Source: Bradyrhizobium sp. Ash2021 | GTDB taxonomy: Bacteria > Pseudomonadota > Alphaproteobacteria > Rhizobiales > Xanthobacteraceae | Direction of reading: 5' to 3' | NCBI RefSeq assembly: GCF_031202265.1 | Contig: NZ_CP100604.1 | Span: 1,364,001 to 1,428,000 of the forward strand | DNA length: 64,000 nt | In this document: positions 27,795 to 35,759 of the stretch, piece after piece | How positions within the stretch are numbered: the stretch's first letter is position 1 | Layout: each line of letters begins with the position of its first letter | Position numbers and translations under genes: made by a program | Notes under the pieces: generated by a model | Databases searched by the model: none | What the model was told of the DNA's origin: nothing | Seen by the model: the letters and a program-made list of their open reading frames with translations, nothing else

Positions 27795-29039
27795 ATGAAA
27801 GTGAAGCTCACCGACACCGGCCTCCGGTCCTACCAGCCGCGCGCTACCCAGTACGCCATCGGCGACGCCGCCTGCCCCGGCCTCTGCATCCGCATCACGC
27901 CGAAGGACATCAAGACGTTCGCCTTCGCTTATCGCGACAGCGGCACGGGCAAGGTCAAATGGCTCACGTTCGGCCGCTACCCGGACGTGCCGCTGGCCAG
28001 AGCGCGCGAACTGGCGAACGACGCCCGCAAGATCATCGCGGCGGGCGGCACGCCGGTAACGCCCAAGGCCGAGCGCGTCGAGGCAGAAAAAAAAACTAAG
28101 ACCTACGCCGAAGTCGTCGCGCTCTATGACGACGGCAAGCTGGCCTCGCTCCGCTCCGGGAAAAAGACGCTCAAGACGCTGGAGCGGATCGGGCGCGTCT
28201 ACGGCTGGAACGACCGGGCGCTGTGCTCGATCACCGACGACGACGCCGCCAATATGCTGAAGGACATCGCCGTCAAGCGCGGCAAGAAGGCAGCGGCCAA
28301 CCAGACCAAGCATATCCTGCACGCGCTGTTCAAATGGTCGCGGCAGCCCGGTCGCAAGTTTACGACCGTCAACCCGTTCTCCGACCTTGCGGCTCCCGGC
28401 GGTGCCATCGCCCCGCGCGCCCGCTTCCTGAGCAGCGACGAGATTCGGAAGGTCTGGCGCGCACTGGATGAGCCGGAACGGTTCAAGGTCTCGCGCGACG
28501 CCGCCACCGCGCTGCGGCTGATCCTCGTCACAGCGGCGCGTCCGGGCATGGTGGCGGGCATGGTTGGCAGCGAGCTGCGGGACCTGACCGGGCCGAGCGC
28601 GCACGGTCCGCACTGGTCGCTGTCGGCCGAGCGCATGAAGGCCGGGAGCGCGTTCCTGACGCCGCTGACCGGCTTGGCGCTGGAGCTTCTGCAGCCGTCG
28701 CTGCAGAGCGCTCCGGACGTGCGGCTGTTCAGGCAGGTAGGCGGACGCAACCAGTTGCACGAAGCGGCCAAGCGCATCGTCGAAGGACTCGGCATGCAGC
28801 GATGGACGCCGCACGATCTGAGACGCACGGCGGCGACGATTCTCGATAGGTCCGGCTATTCGCTTGAACAGATCGGCGCGATTCTCGCCCATACCCGCAA
28901 GGGTGTGACGGCGGTCTATGCGCGGTGGGAGAAGTTCGGCCTGCGGCGCGAGATGGCGATGGTCATCGAGCGGTCGCTGCGCGAGACGCTGGACGAGACA
29001 CCGGAGGACAAGCCGGAAGCCGCACTGCTCGCCGCCTGA
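27795..29039 (+). CDS. Tyrosine-type site-specific integrase (P4/DUF4102 class)
   Basis: 414 residues. N-terminal DUF4102-like arm-binding domain (LTDTGLRSYQPRATQYAIGDAACPGLCIRI, TFGRYPDVPLARARELAND), a core-binding domain, then the catalytic domain. Catalytic residues visible: Arg in LVTAARPGMVAGM, His-x-x-Arg in TPHDLRRTAATI, His in LAHTRKG and Tyr in TAVYARW. It integrates or excises an island or prophage. It appears intact, in contrast to the second integrase at 61.5-62.8 kb. No tRNA or clear attachment repeat is seen next to it. Confidence 0.9.
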   Translation: MKVKLTDTGLRSYQPRATQYAIGDAACPGLCIRITPKDIKTFAFAYRDSGTGKVKWLTFGRYPDVPLARARELANDARKIIAAGGTPVTPKAERVEAEKKTKTYAEVVALYDDGKLASLRSGKKTLKTLERIGRVYGWNDRALCSITDDDAANMLKDIAVKRGKKAAANQTKHILHALFKWSRQPGRKFTTVNPFSDLAAPGGAIAPRARFLSSDEIRKVWRALDEPERFKVSRDAATALRLILVTAARPGMVAGMVGSELRDLTGPSAHGPHWSLSAERMKAGSAFLTPLTGLALELLQPSLQSAPDVRLFRQVGGRNQLHEAAKRIVEGLGMQRWTPHDLRRTAATILDRSGYSLEQIGAILAHTRKGVTAVYARWEKFGLRREMAMVIERSLRETLDETPEDKPEAALLAA

Positions 29040-29182
29040 TCCGGCGTCCGACACAGGTGAAACGGTCATTCCTCACCAGTCGAGCCGCTTAGTAGGCTTT
29101 ACGTTGGCATCGGGAACGCTCTAGCACTGGCTTGGCAATCCCAGCAATCGAGCGGTTCCCCGGAAATTTTGGAGGTAAGCAA

Positions 29183-29578
29183 ATGAAAAAGATTTTCTTG
29201 ATGGCGTGTGCAGGGGCGATGTTCGCAAGCATGTCGGTTGCGTCAGCAGAGCAACAAAATGAATGGGGCTATACCGGTGATGACTATACCGGTCCTTTCA
29301 CAACGCAAACACTGTACTCAATGTGTTCGGAAAAAAAGACTAGGGATAAATGTTTAGCATATATCCAAGGACTCGAATACGGAATTGCTATCAGCAAATC
29401 CATGGCAGAGAAATCCCCAAGTTTGCGGTTTTGCCCACCACGAATGACACCCGAAGAAGCACGTATCCAAATACTTCAATTCATCGATGGCACTACTAAA
29501 GGCAAACCGTCAAATAACAAGGATGCGGGTGATTGGATGGCATACATGGGAATTGTTGCTGGCAAGATTTGCAAGTAA
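29183..29578 (+). CDS. Secreted Rap1a/Tai-like immunity-type protein
   Basis: 131 residues with signal peptide MKKIFLMACAGAMFASMSVASA and a strong GGAGGT ribosome-binding site. The mature part has four Cys in the spacing of the Rap1a/Tai fold (LYSMCSEKKTRDKCLAYIQG, FCPPRMTPEEARIQILQFI, AGKIC). Rap1a/Tai proteins neutralise type VI secretion amidases in the periplasm, but related single-gene homologues of unknown role are widespread. No effector or T6SS gene is near. AT-richer than its neighbours, consistent with transfer. Confidence 0.62.
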   Translation: MKKIFLMACAGAMFASMSVASAEQQNEWGYTGDDYTGPFTTQTLYSMCSEKKTRDKCLAYIQGLEYGIAISKSMAEKSPSLRFCPPRMTPEEARIQILQFIDGTTKGKPSNNKDAGDWMAYMGIVAGKICK

Positions 29579-29607
29579 CCAAGGATGACGACGCGAGATT
29601 ATATGGA

Positions 29608-29636
29608 AAGGGGCGGCAGCGATCCGCCCTTTTTTT
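29608..29636 (+). terminator. Rho-independent terminator
   Basis: GGGCGG (29611-29616) and CCGCCC (29624-29629) form a stem with 7-nt loop followed by seven T. It ends the Rap1a-like gene transcript. Confidence 0.85.
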
Positions 29637-29907
29637 GCGCTCATATCGCGAGGCGAGCCCGCTGGTGCGTCGATCACCTCGCCCGGTGTCTGGTAGCCCC
29701 GACGTCGATCGAACGCATGGCCGGGCCGCCCGCGCGCCGCGTTCGGGCAAGCATGATGTTGCCGAGATCGACGCGGAGATCAGGGCGGTGCTGACGGAAA
29801 CCGGCACTGGCTAATTCCAGAACCCGAGTGCATGGGCCCTGCACTGACGAGCGCGTCTGGGTCGGTGCCGTTGCGACTGATACCAATCCCGCTTTGACCA
29901 AGTCGGA
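29637..29907. repeat. Noncoding stretch with copy 1 of an island repeat (about 29655-29740)
   Basis: It contains gtgtctggtagc followed by GACGTCGATCGAACGCATGG (29701-29720), found again at 31194-31213 and 32145-32164 with matching flanks (ctggtgcgt upstream, cgggg/ccgcgcg downstream). A short frame ending EIDAEIRAVLTETGTG (to 29814) looks coding-like but has no credible start. Nothing else seen up to 29907. Confidence 0.7.
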
Positions 29908-30075
29908 CTAGCGTTCAGTGTGACCGTCGTCCTTTCCGTGAAAGCGTTTGGCTTCCTCTAGCGCGAGCAGCCTTGCGAGCATCCGCCGCTGTTCGTCCGT
30001 GATGCTCGGATCGGCAACCTGTCGCTTGACGATGATCAGGTTCGCATAGTGGATGAACTCTTCCATCGATCCCAC
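29908..30075 (-). CDS. Small hypothetical protein
   Basis: About 55 residues. It contains SMEEFIHYANLIIVKRQVADP followed by SITDEQRRMLARLLALEEAKRFHGKDD, two predicted helices with strongly charged C-terminus. GTG at 30075 follows AGGGAGG by about 8 nt and is preferred over the ATG at 30096. No family recognised; possibly a small regulatory or phage accessory protein. Confidence 0.5.
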   Translation of the reverse strand: MGSMEEFIHYANLIIVKRQVADPSITDEQRRMLARLLALEEAKRFHGKDDGHTER

Positions 30076-30236
30076 GAGCGCCTCCCTGTACGCCATTCAT
30101 GATTTCGGTGCGCATGTGGTCGCGCCCCCCCCAACAACAGTCCCACAACTGGGCGGCAGCTACGGGACCGTTGCCTAGGGCGTATCGGGCTCGGGTGATA
30201 CGCACGCCCATAAAAGGCGACAAAACCGAAGCGCGC

Positions 30237-30256
30237 AATTGTCCCTAGGGACAATT
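30237..30256. promoter_or_regulatory. Perfect 20-bp palindrome AATTGTCCCTAGGGACAATT
   Basis: Exact dyad symmetry, 37 bp ahead of a short plus-strand frame and 161 bp upstream of the minus-strand small gene. Operator-like for a dimeric repressor. Confidence 0.55.
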
Positions 30257-30292
30257 ACTGGTTAGGCGCGCCGTTACTCAGGCCAGCGCGCT

Positions 30293-30388
30293 ATGGCGCT
30301 GGCCGAGACCTTCCGCGAGCGGAAAGTGCGGCAGGCGAAGCGGGGCAAGACTGTCGACGAGATCATCGAGGAACGGCTCGCGGCCTGA
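30293..30388 (+). CDS. Very short ORF, possible remnant of a larger gene
   Basis: 31 codons: MALAETFRERKVRQAKRGKT and a continuation ending in EERLAA. The composition is a charged helix like the C-terminus of a DNA-binding or antitoxin-type protein. A hairpin terminator starts 35 bp after its stop and a palindrome lies 37 bp before it, which supports a real transcribed unit. No ribosome-binding site is obvious. It could be a truncated fragment. Confidence 0.3.
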   Translation: MALAETFRERKVRQAKRGKTVDEIIEERLAA

Positions 30389-30400
30389 TCGAACGAAATT

Positions 30401-30413
30401 GGACACTGTGTCC
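30401..30413. promoter_or_regulatory. Palindrome GGACAC-T-GTGTCC
   Basis: A 13-bp perfect dyad between the short ORF and the terminator; the second of three different palindromes within 270 bp. Confidence 0.4.
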
Positions 30414-30422
30414 GATTTGACC

Positions 30423-30457
30423 AGCCCGGTCAGCCCATCGCTGGCCGGGTTATTTTG
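30423..30457 (+). terminator. Probable Rho-independent terminator
   Basis: A 10-bp stem CCCGGTCAGC / GCTGGCCGGG (one G-U pair) with loop CCATC, followed by TTATTTT. It ends the short transcript upstream of the M41 peptidase gene. Confidence 0.65.
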
Positions 30458-30489
30458 AAACGCCGTGAAACGAAAAGTGATCGATTTCA

Positions 30490-30506
30490 TACGACACGCT
30501 GTCGTA
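30490..30506. promoter_or_regulatory. Operator-like palindrome TACGACA-CGC-TGTCGTA upstream of the M41 peptidase
   Basis: Seven-base arms, 3-bp centre. The half site TGTCGTA recurs at 30565-30571, directly before the peptidase ATG at 30573. This pair of sites suggests repression by a dimeric regulator not encoded next door. Confidence 0.5.
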
Positions 30507-30572
30507 GCGCGACGTTGATCGCGCTGCTGTCGCATGCGTGACTGCCGACGACGATCGGGCGAGGTGTCGTAT

Positions 30573-31145
30573 ATGGCAGAGGCCAAACCGAAACGGCGGA
30601 AACCCGCCGCCAAACCGCGACGCGCCCTCAACGATCCAAAACATACCGCCTGTCACGAGGCTGGCCATGCCGTGATCGCGCGCGTCCTGACCTTGGCCTG
30701 CGGCGGCGCATCGATTGCGATGGATCATGACAGCGCGGGCCACGCGATCATCCACAATCCCTATCTGACGCTCTATCAATGGGAGCAGCGGGGCAAGTTT
30801 CGGGTGGCCGACAACGCGGTTTGGTACGGCTACATCATCGCGCGGATGGCAGGAGCCGAGGCCGAAGCGTGCCTGCTCGGAAAATGTCTGGGCGGCGACG
30901 GCGACGACCGCCTCGTGATCGAGCAGCTGCTCGATGAGATCACCGGATGTCCGGATGTCCAATTGCCATCTGGCGTCTGGACCTACTCCAACGAGAAGCG
31001 TCGCAGTGCGATCCTGAGGCGACTGCGCAAAATGACCGGCGCACTGGTGCGCCGTCACCGTGCGCGGATCGAGGCGGTCGCCAAAGCGCTGCTCGCCAAG
31101 CAGACCTTGAGCCAAAAGCGGTTGGATGCGCTAACCGGTCTTTAG
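30573..31145 (+). CDS. Stand-alone M41 (FtsH-type) zinc metallopeptidase without AAA domain
   Basis: 190 residues. Zinc motif HEAGH at residues 28-32 in ACHEAGHAVIARVL. A second block, RMAGAEAEACLLGKCLGGDGDD (91-112), aligns by eye with the FtsH block around GGRAAEE and TGASND that supplies the third zinc ligand Asp. So the fold is M41, yet there is no AAA+ ATPase domain and no membrane segment; FtsH is over 600 residues. The basic N-terminus (KPKRRKPAAKPRR) could bind nucleic acid. It would be an ATP-independent cytoplasmic peptidase. Target unknown; related single-domain genes probably occur in other Bradyrhizobium islands. Confidence 0.7.
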   Translation: MAEAKPKRRKPAAKPRRALNDPKHTACHEAGHAVIARVLTLACGGASIAMDHDSAGHAIIHNPYLTLYQWEQRGKFRVADNAVWYGYIIARMAGAEAEACLLGKCLGGDGDDRLVIEQLLDEITGCPDVQLPSGVWTYSNEKRRSAILRRLRKMTGALVRRHRARIEAVAKALLAKQTLSQKRLDALTGL

Positions 31146-31147
31146 CA

Positions 31148-31235
31148 GCGGCCGCTGGTGCGTGGATCGTGTTGGCCGGTGTCTGGTAGCGGCGACGTCG
31201 ATCGAACGCATGGGCGGGGCGCGTGCGGCTCGCGG
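31148..31235. repeat. Island repeat, copy 2
   Basis: It begins 3 bp after the M41 peptidase stop: gccgctggtgcgtggatcg, then gtgtctggtagc and GACGTCGATCGAACGCATGG (31194-31213). Same orientation as the copies at 29.7 and 32.1 kb. Confidence 0.7.
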
Positions 31236-31313
31236 CGCGGCTGCCACATCTGAGCAAGCAGGACGTTGCACCCGACTGCTCGTGCCGACGGGTGCGTTGA
31301 TCGTACAAAACGC

Positions 31314-31859
31314 TTAGCCGCAAACTTGAACCCGACGAATGCGCCAGCCGTGATGGGTCAGCACTCGGCGACGGACGAGGTAGCAGCCGCCATCATCGTA
31401 ATAGCCATCATCGTAATAGCCGTCGTTGTAGTAGTCGTCGTCGTCGTAGGGGTAGCCGCCGAAACCGGTGAACACTACAAAACGATGCCTGTGGAACCCA
31501 TGACGGAAGCCACCGTCATGAAAGCGGCCACCGTGAAAGACGGCGAAGTTACGTCCTTGAAACCCGCCGCCCTGAAAGCCTCCCCCACGGAAGGCGGCAA
31601 CACCACCTCCGTGAAACCCGCCGCCGCCAAAGCCGCCGCCGTGGAAACCGCCACCACCAAAGCCACCGTGGCCGCCGCCAAAGCCGCCGCCACCAAAGCC
31701 ACCGTGGCCGCCGCCACCGCCACCGCCCATGCCGCCACCTCCGTGGCCACCGCCGCCTCCACCGCCACCGCCACCGCCGCCGCGAGCGAAAGCTCCCGTG
31801 GGAGTGGCTAAACCAATTGCAGCCAGCGCCATTAAGGCAATTATCGTTTTGCGAACCAT
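31314..31859 (-). CDS. Secreted Gly/His/Phe-rich repetitive protein
   Basis: 181 residues. Signal peptide MVRKTIIALMALAAIGLATP, then about 80 residues made mostly of Gly with periodic His and Phe (GGGGHGG, GGGFHGG units). A Phe/His block follows, then an acidic Tyr/Asp block (YDDDDYYNDGYYDDGYYDDG) and a C-terminal CYLVRRRVLTHHGWRIRRVQVCG with two Cys. GGGAGGA precedes the ATG. Likely an envelope or extracellular protein; the His- and Asp-rich parts could bind metal, but no function is known. Confidence 0.7.
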   Translation of the reverse strand: MVRKTIIALMALAAIGLATPTGAFARGGGGGGGGGGGGHGGGGMGGGGGGGHGGFGGGGFGGGHGGFGGGGFHGGGFGGGGFHGGGVAAFRGGGFQGGGFQGRNFAVFHGGRFHDGGFRHGFHRHRFVVFTGFGGYPYDDDDYYNDGYYDDGYYDDGGCYLVRRRVLTHHGWRIRRVQVCG

Positions 31860-32437
31860 TGTTTGTCCTCCCTTGGAGATCGCCCCAAACGGTATACCCT
31901 TGCACAGCGGGATTATTTCGAGGATCGAAAAGGGTTTGAGTAAACTACAAGTGAAAGGAGCAGCTTTTTCGGCCTATCATTCCTCGTCCGGATGAACCCA
32001 TACGTAAGGCGTGATCACGCGGGTCTCGGTCAGCCGGATCATGTGAACTGGCGGCGCGTAGCTGCCATTCTTGCCGGATCGGCATTTTTGGCGACGCCAG
32101 TTGGCCGCTGATGCGTTCGCTCGCTGGCCGGTGTCTATAGCGACGACGTCGATCGAACGCATGGGCGGGGCGCGCTGCGAGGCGGGGCTGATCCGCTGCG
32201 CGGACTGTCGGCCGTCCGCTCCGGCGGAGTCTGCTTTCGAGGGCAAAGCGGACGTCGGGCGCCTTGTCTTTGGCACCCTTACCAGCCTTGCTGGCGGGTG
32301 GGGCAGGAGCACGGCCGGACCATCCCATTAGCGGAAATCTCCGAGCTAAATTAACTCCCTCACATGTTCAAACTGACCTATGCTAATTTGCGTCTTGCGA
32401 ATAGGCACTCTGCCGTCTTTACGAGATCCTGATCGTC
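31860..32437. repeat. Noncoding stretch with island repeat copy 3 (about 32095-32180)
   Basis: GACGTCGATCGAACGCATGG at 32145-32164 with the same flanks as the other two copies. Just beyond is gtctgctttcgagggcaaagcggacgtc (32228-32255), an imperfect inverted repeat of a second noncoding family. Promoter sequence for the channel gene may lie in the AT-rich last 80 bp. No gene seen. Confidence 0.6.
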
Positions 32438-32875
32438 ATGCTGATCCAATTTCTAGTAGGCGGCGTCGTTAGTGTTTGTAACATTATAATACATGCGTTG
32501 GTGATGACCGCGGTAGTGCGTGTAGTACAAGCATCGCATGCAAAGAAAAGAAGCCACCCGTCGCTGCTCCTGATCATCACTATGACTGCAACTGTTTCGG
32601 TCTTGATGGCGGCGCATGCTTTCGAAGTGATTGTTTGGTCGCTGGCTTATTTGATTGTTGGTGTTGCGCCCGTCGGCTCAAAACTCGTGTATTTCGCATT
32701 CGTGAACTACACGACACTCGGCTATGGTGATGTCATACCGGTGGAGGACTGGCAGCTGCTTGGTCCCATGACGGCGATGAATGGTGTGCTATTATTTGGA
32801 TGGTCGACGGCCGTTATTTTTGAAGTGCTGCGAAGAACAATGATGATTAGTTCTAACACCGCCGTCTCTGAATAG
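32438..32875 (+). CDS. Small two-helix-core potassium channel
   Basis: 145 residues. The K+ selectivity filter TTLGYGD is at residues 92-98 (VNYTTLGYGDVIP), preceded by a pore helix and flanked by hydrophobic segments (about residues 5-28, 42-78 and 106-130). This is the Ion_trans_2 layout, assembled as a tetramer in the inner membrane. There is no RCK/TrkA domain, so gating by nucleotides or ions is not evident. Codon use is AT-richer than the backbone. Confidence 0.85.
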   Translation: MLIQFLVGGVVSVCNIIIHALVMTAVVRVVQASHAKKRSHPSLLLIITMTATVSVLMAAHAFEVIVWSLAYLIVGVAPVGSKLVYFAFVNYTTLGYGDVIPVEDWQLLGPMTAMNGVLLFGWSTAVIFEVLRRTMMISSNTAVSE

Positions 32876-33267
32876 CGGGGCGTTCAGATTGACCAAATAA
32901 GCGATACGATGTCCGGCAGCACTTTTCGGACATGCCGGTGTGGGCCCTCCACGTCCGCTTTCAGGGGTGAAGCGGCCTTCCGGCGTTCAGCGCGGCCTTC
33001 AGTCGCTGCTGCAACCCGCGACTCGTCACTTTTTATGAACATGTCTCAGACCGCCCGCGGACGTCGCTGATGCGTTCGCAAATCTTCCTGCATTGGCTAT
33101 CGTCGAACTCGTTGGAATGCCAGTTGACGTTATTGTGGCGGTGCACTCCGAGGGACAGTTCAAGCTCGACAGTGTGGTAGGATGTGGTCTTCGGCCTGAG
33201 ATGGGTATCGCTTCCGCCTACGCTCGGTGAGCTACGGCGGACGAGTCGCTCGACCCATCCTGCGCGC
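32876..33267. repeat. Noncoding stretch with copy 1 of a 60-bp repeat (32953-33013)
   Basis: The segment gtccgctttcaggggtgaagcggccttc through cgctgctgca is repeated at 34322-34384 with a few mismatches. A short open frame after it (about 33045-33231, containing ELVGMPVDVIVAVHSEGQFK) has protein-like composition but no start and may be a gene remnant. Confidence 0.55.
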
Positions 33268-33708
33268 TCAGTACGGAACCCATACGTCTGTTACGACGAC
33301 GTCAGTGGCAGGATACCAATAGCAGTACTCGTCGATACCGGTTTCAAAACAGTATCCATAATAGACCTCCACCTGCGCGAGTCGAATCGGACCATTCGCT
33401 GCAATCTTCACGGTACCGGCGTCTCCACTCGCCAGTTTTTTGTTCGACTTGACTTTTCGCGCCGGCAGGTCGCCCACGCTCATTCCGACCACCTTGTCGT
33501 TGCTCACCTCTGCGACGACTGCATTGAGACCGATTTTGCCGACCTCATGTTTTCCATTTTGGTGGAGCTCGGGTCCAAGAAGGTTGTGACCATCGTTGTG
33601 ATGCTGCATTTTTGGCTGAGCAAATCCGGCGGTGACTAGCATGCCGGTGCCAACGATGAGCATGCCTGTGCCAACGATGAGCGTCACGAGGTTCCGGCGA
33701 TTGAACAT
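33268..33708 (-). CDS. Secreted or membrane-anchored hypothetical protein with a duplicated 7-residue anchor motif
   Basis: 146 residues from ATG 33708 with GGAGAAA upstream. The N-terminal hydrophobic part contains LIVGTGM LIVGTGM, encoded by a perfect-length 21-bp tandem duplication at about 33640-33681. The mature part starts near GFAQPKMQHHNDGHN and ends in an aromatic stretch (VYYGYCFETGIDEYCYWYPATDVVVTDVWVPY) with two Cys. The function is unknown. The duplication lengthens the signal sequence and may be recent. Confidence 0.6.
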   Translation of the reverse strand: MFNRRNLVTLIVGTGMLIVGTGMLVTAGFAQPKMQHHNDGHNLLGPELHQNGKHEVGKIGLNAVVAEVSNDKVVGMSVGDLPARKVKSNKKLASGDAGTVKIAANGPIRLAQVEVYYGYCFETGIDEYCYWYPATDVVVTDVWVPY

Positions 33709-33969
33709 TTGGTTTCTCCATGTCGCACGATTCATGAACTGCGCGCTGCGATCCTGAACCCCTTTGGTTTGACAATTTGATAGCGACACGAGGGTGACAG
33801 AGCGGTCGGGGTCTGGCAAAGGTGTTCTCAGGTGTCAGACACCGTTTCGGGGGTTCGCGCGTCGGCCGCTGTGTCGGGTGCGGCGGGGTTCGGAAAAACG
33901 CATGGGCGGCGGCGCGGACTTGGCGGCTGCTGGTTGATCGAAGCTGCTCGATCGTCGATGGCGCGTTGA

Positions 33970-34242
33970 CTAGCAGCCGCGGCAGATCGACTTCAGCTTG
34001 CCGTCGAGTTTTGAGTTTTCGACGGCAAGTATGTCGACCAACTGAGCTTGATCGGCGGGAGAGTTTGTCGCAGCAGTCTTGCCTGTCACGGCCGGGGTTT
34101 TGGGCGCCGCTTCGGGCGGTGTCAACCTGTCATAACATGCAAGGCGATCACTGGCCTTTGGTACGAACTGGCACTGCGTCGTTTGCGCGATCACCGGTCC
34201 ATGAAATGCAAAAATCAAAGCTGCCGCCGCAAGCAATCGCAT
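33970..34242 (-). CDS. Small secreted hypothetical protein
   Basis: 90 residues: signal peptide MRLLAAAALIFAFHGPVIAQ, then TQCQFVPKASDRLACYDRLTPPEA. The RLACYDRL motif occurs near the mature start of many small proteobacterial exported proteins of unknown function. A GGAGGG ribosome-binding site precedes ATG 34242; a second upstream ATG at 34257 lies in the same frame. Two C-terminal Cys (ICRGC). Confidence 0.6.
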   Translation of the reverse strand: MRLLAAAALIFAFHGPVIAQTTQCQFVPKASDRLACYDRLTPPEAAPKTPAVTGKTAATNSPADQAQLVDILAVENSKLDGKLKSICRGC

Positions 34243-34321
34243 TTTTACCCTCCTCATTTTTACCCTCGCTAGCGAAGCTTTCAGGGTAAACAGCTGCGGA
34301 AAATCTGTCCAGCGCCCAAAT

Positions 34322-34384
34322 GTCCGCTTTCAGGGGTGAAGCGGCCTTCTGGTGTTCAGCGCGGCCTGCAGTCGCTGCTGCAGC
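34322..34384. repeat. Copy 2 of the 60-bp noncoding repeat
   Basis: It matches 32953-33013 over about 60 bp with few differences (tgtccgctttcaggggtgaagcggccttctgg). Confidence 0.75.
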
Positions 34385-34457
34385 TCTCGGCCGCCATGCC
34401 AGCCGCAGACCGCTGAACCAGCCGCAGAAGTCGAGATGACTGAGCGCTGTGCCGGCG

Positions 34458-34940
34458 CTATCCAAGCAGCCCGTCGAACTTCGACGGCGCAGATGGCGGC
34501 TTGACTCCAGAAAGCCTCAGCCGTCCGGTAGGCGTCAGACCGAACTGAGCGCCGATGCGCTGCATGTCGTTCATCGCTTGGCTCGCGATGCGCAGGAGCG
34601 GGTTGGTGACCTGACTGCCTGCGCTTCCCTTGATCGTCAAGGCATGGCCACGCGGGTCTCGTTTCGCCATTTCCTCTATGGCCTCCTCGGCCTGCCGCAG
34701 CTGGGCTGCGGCGCTGCAGTAGGCGCTGAGTGGGCCGATGTCGAGAACAGTCAACAAGTTCAGCCGATGCAGCTCGGGCGCAATGTTCTGCCACTCCTCC
34801 TTTGCGTAGGCGTTCAGGTGCCGAGGCGGCGGAGGACATTCCTCAGGACATGCAGGCTGGGGCGGTGAGCGGGCCGGACGCTTGCCCGGGTTCCCCTTGA
34901 GCAGACTTAGACGTGGATGTTCAGGCGGCGGACCGGGCAT
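34458..34940 (-). CDS. Phage terminase small subunit, P27 family
   Basis: 160 residues. The opening MPGPPPEHPRLSLLKGNPGK is typical of P27 small terminases (the LxGNPGK motif). A helical middle follows (AKEEWQNIAPELHRLNLLTVLD, AYCSAAAQLRQAEEAIEEM). The protein recognises phage DNA for packaging. No large terminase, portal or capsid gene is in the window, so it is an isolated packaging component, as in satellites or decayed prophages. Confidence 0.82.
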   Translation of the reverse strand: MPGPPPEHPRLSLLKGNPGKRPARSPPQPACPEECPPPPRHLNAYAKEEWQNIAPELHRLNLLTVLDIGPLSAYCSAAAQLRQAEEAIEEMAKRDPRGHALTIKGSAGSQVTNPLLRIASQAMNDMQRIGAQFGLTPTGRLRLSGVKPPSAPSKFDGLLG

Positions 34941-35045
34941 GAGAGCCTCCTTTCCAGCCTCACATGGAGCAATCTACCACGATTTACTCGGGTCTGACCG
35001 AGATCATCCGCTTGGTTAAGCCAGAAAGCGGGCCTTGGCGCTTGT

Positions 35046-35699
35046 CTATTTCGACTTTGTGCGGCGCGTAGGCGGATTCACTGCCTTCTCCACGCGCTTG
35101 GCGAGGCCTCGCTCCAAACCTCTAGAGATACCGAGCACCGTACCCATCACCAAAATCCCCGCGGGGATGGTGAGTATCATGACGTAAGGGTCATTGGTGA
35201 AACTTGTCCCTAGCAACACCCCCAATGATGTAGAGGTCGCTCCATGAACCAAGCTCAGTAGCTTTTCGGCGACTGGTGGCGAGCGCTCGATTACGATGTC
35301 CGATTGCAAGATTGCCGTAGCCAAAGCTGGTCGTGGAAAGACTCCGGATTCTTGTACGCTGGTCCAACGTGGCGAAAACCGGACGCTATCGATGTAGTCG
35401 ATCACCTCCCTTGGATTGCGGTTCTGTAGCTGCATTATGGCACCTAAGCACGCGAATGCATTGATGCTCTTCCTGACCGGCGAGGCTTGCCCCACTTCGT
35501 CGAACAGCATGACGTGTTGGAGTTCTCCTAGGAAGCCACCGACACTTTGTGTGTCTTTTAGCCATACGGCGCTCAAGCTCCGAAGAGGGCGGTCATTATC
35601 AACCGACTGCAGAAGCTGTTGCTCATCAATGTAAAAATCTGTGCGGATGACGCGGTGGAGTGGCAACGGAATGCCCCCACGCTCGGCCTCAAATGCCAT
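35046..35699 (-). CDS. Hypothetical protein with C-terminal membrane segments, downstream of DUF262-HNH
   Basis: 217 residues. The soluble N-terminal 150 residues contain YIDEQQLLQSVDNDRPLRSLSAVW and REVIDYIDSVRFSPRWTSVQ. One or two hydrophobic segments follow (SLGVLLG; DPYVMILTIPAGILVMGTVLG), then a basic tail (RGLERGLAKRVEKAVNPPTRRTKSK). AGGGG precedes ATG 35699. It lies 60 bp after the truncated DUF262-HNH gene on the same strand and was probably its operon partner. No family recognised. A membrane effector or partner in a defence locus is a guess from context. Confidence 0.55.
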   Translation of the reverse strand: MAFEAERGGIPLPLHRVIRTDFYIDEQQLLQSVDNDRPLRSLSAVWLKDTQSVGGFLGELQHVMLFDEVGQASPVRKSINAFACLGAIMQLQNRNPREVIDYIDSVRFSPRWTSVQESGVFPRPALATAILQSDIVIERSPPVAEKLLSLVHGATSTSLGVLLGTSFTNDPYVMILTIPAGILVMGTVLGISRGLERGLAKRVEKAVNPPTRRTKSK

Positions 35700-35759
35700 C
35701 TATTACCCCTGTTTTTGCCGCAGCCTTCAACTCAGTGTCGTTTGCAGCATCTATGGCTA

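Noticed and set aside
29585..29794. Plus-strand ORFs over the island repeat after the Rap1a-like gene
   Set aside because: They cross a strong terminator and a noncoding repeat, and no ribosome-binding site is present.
31266..31811. Ala/Lys/Val-rich plus-strand frame
   Set aside because: It is the complement of the Gly-rich secreted protein, whose signal peptide and ribosome-binding site are convincing.
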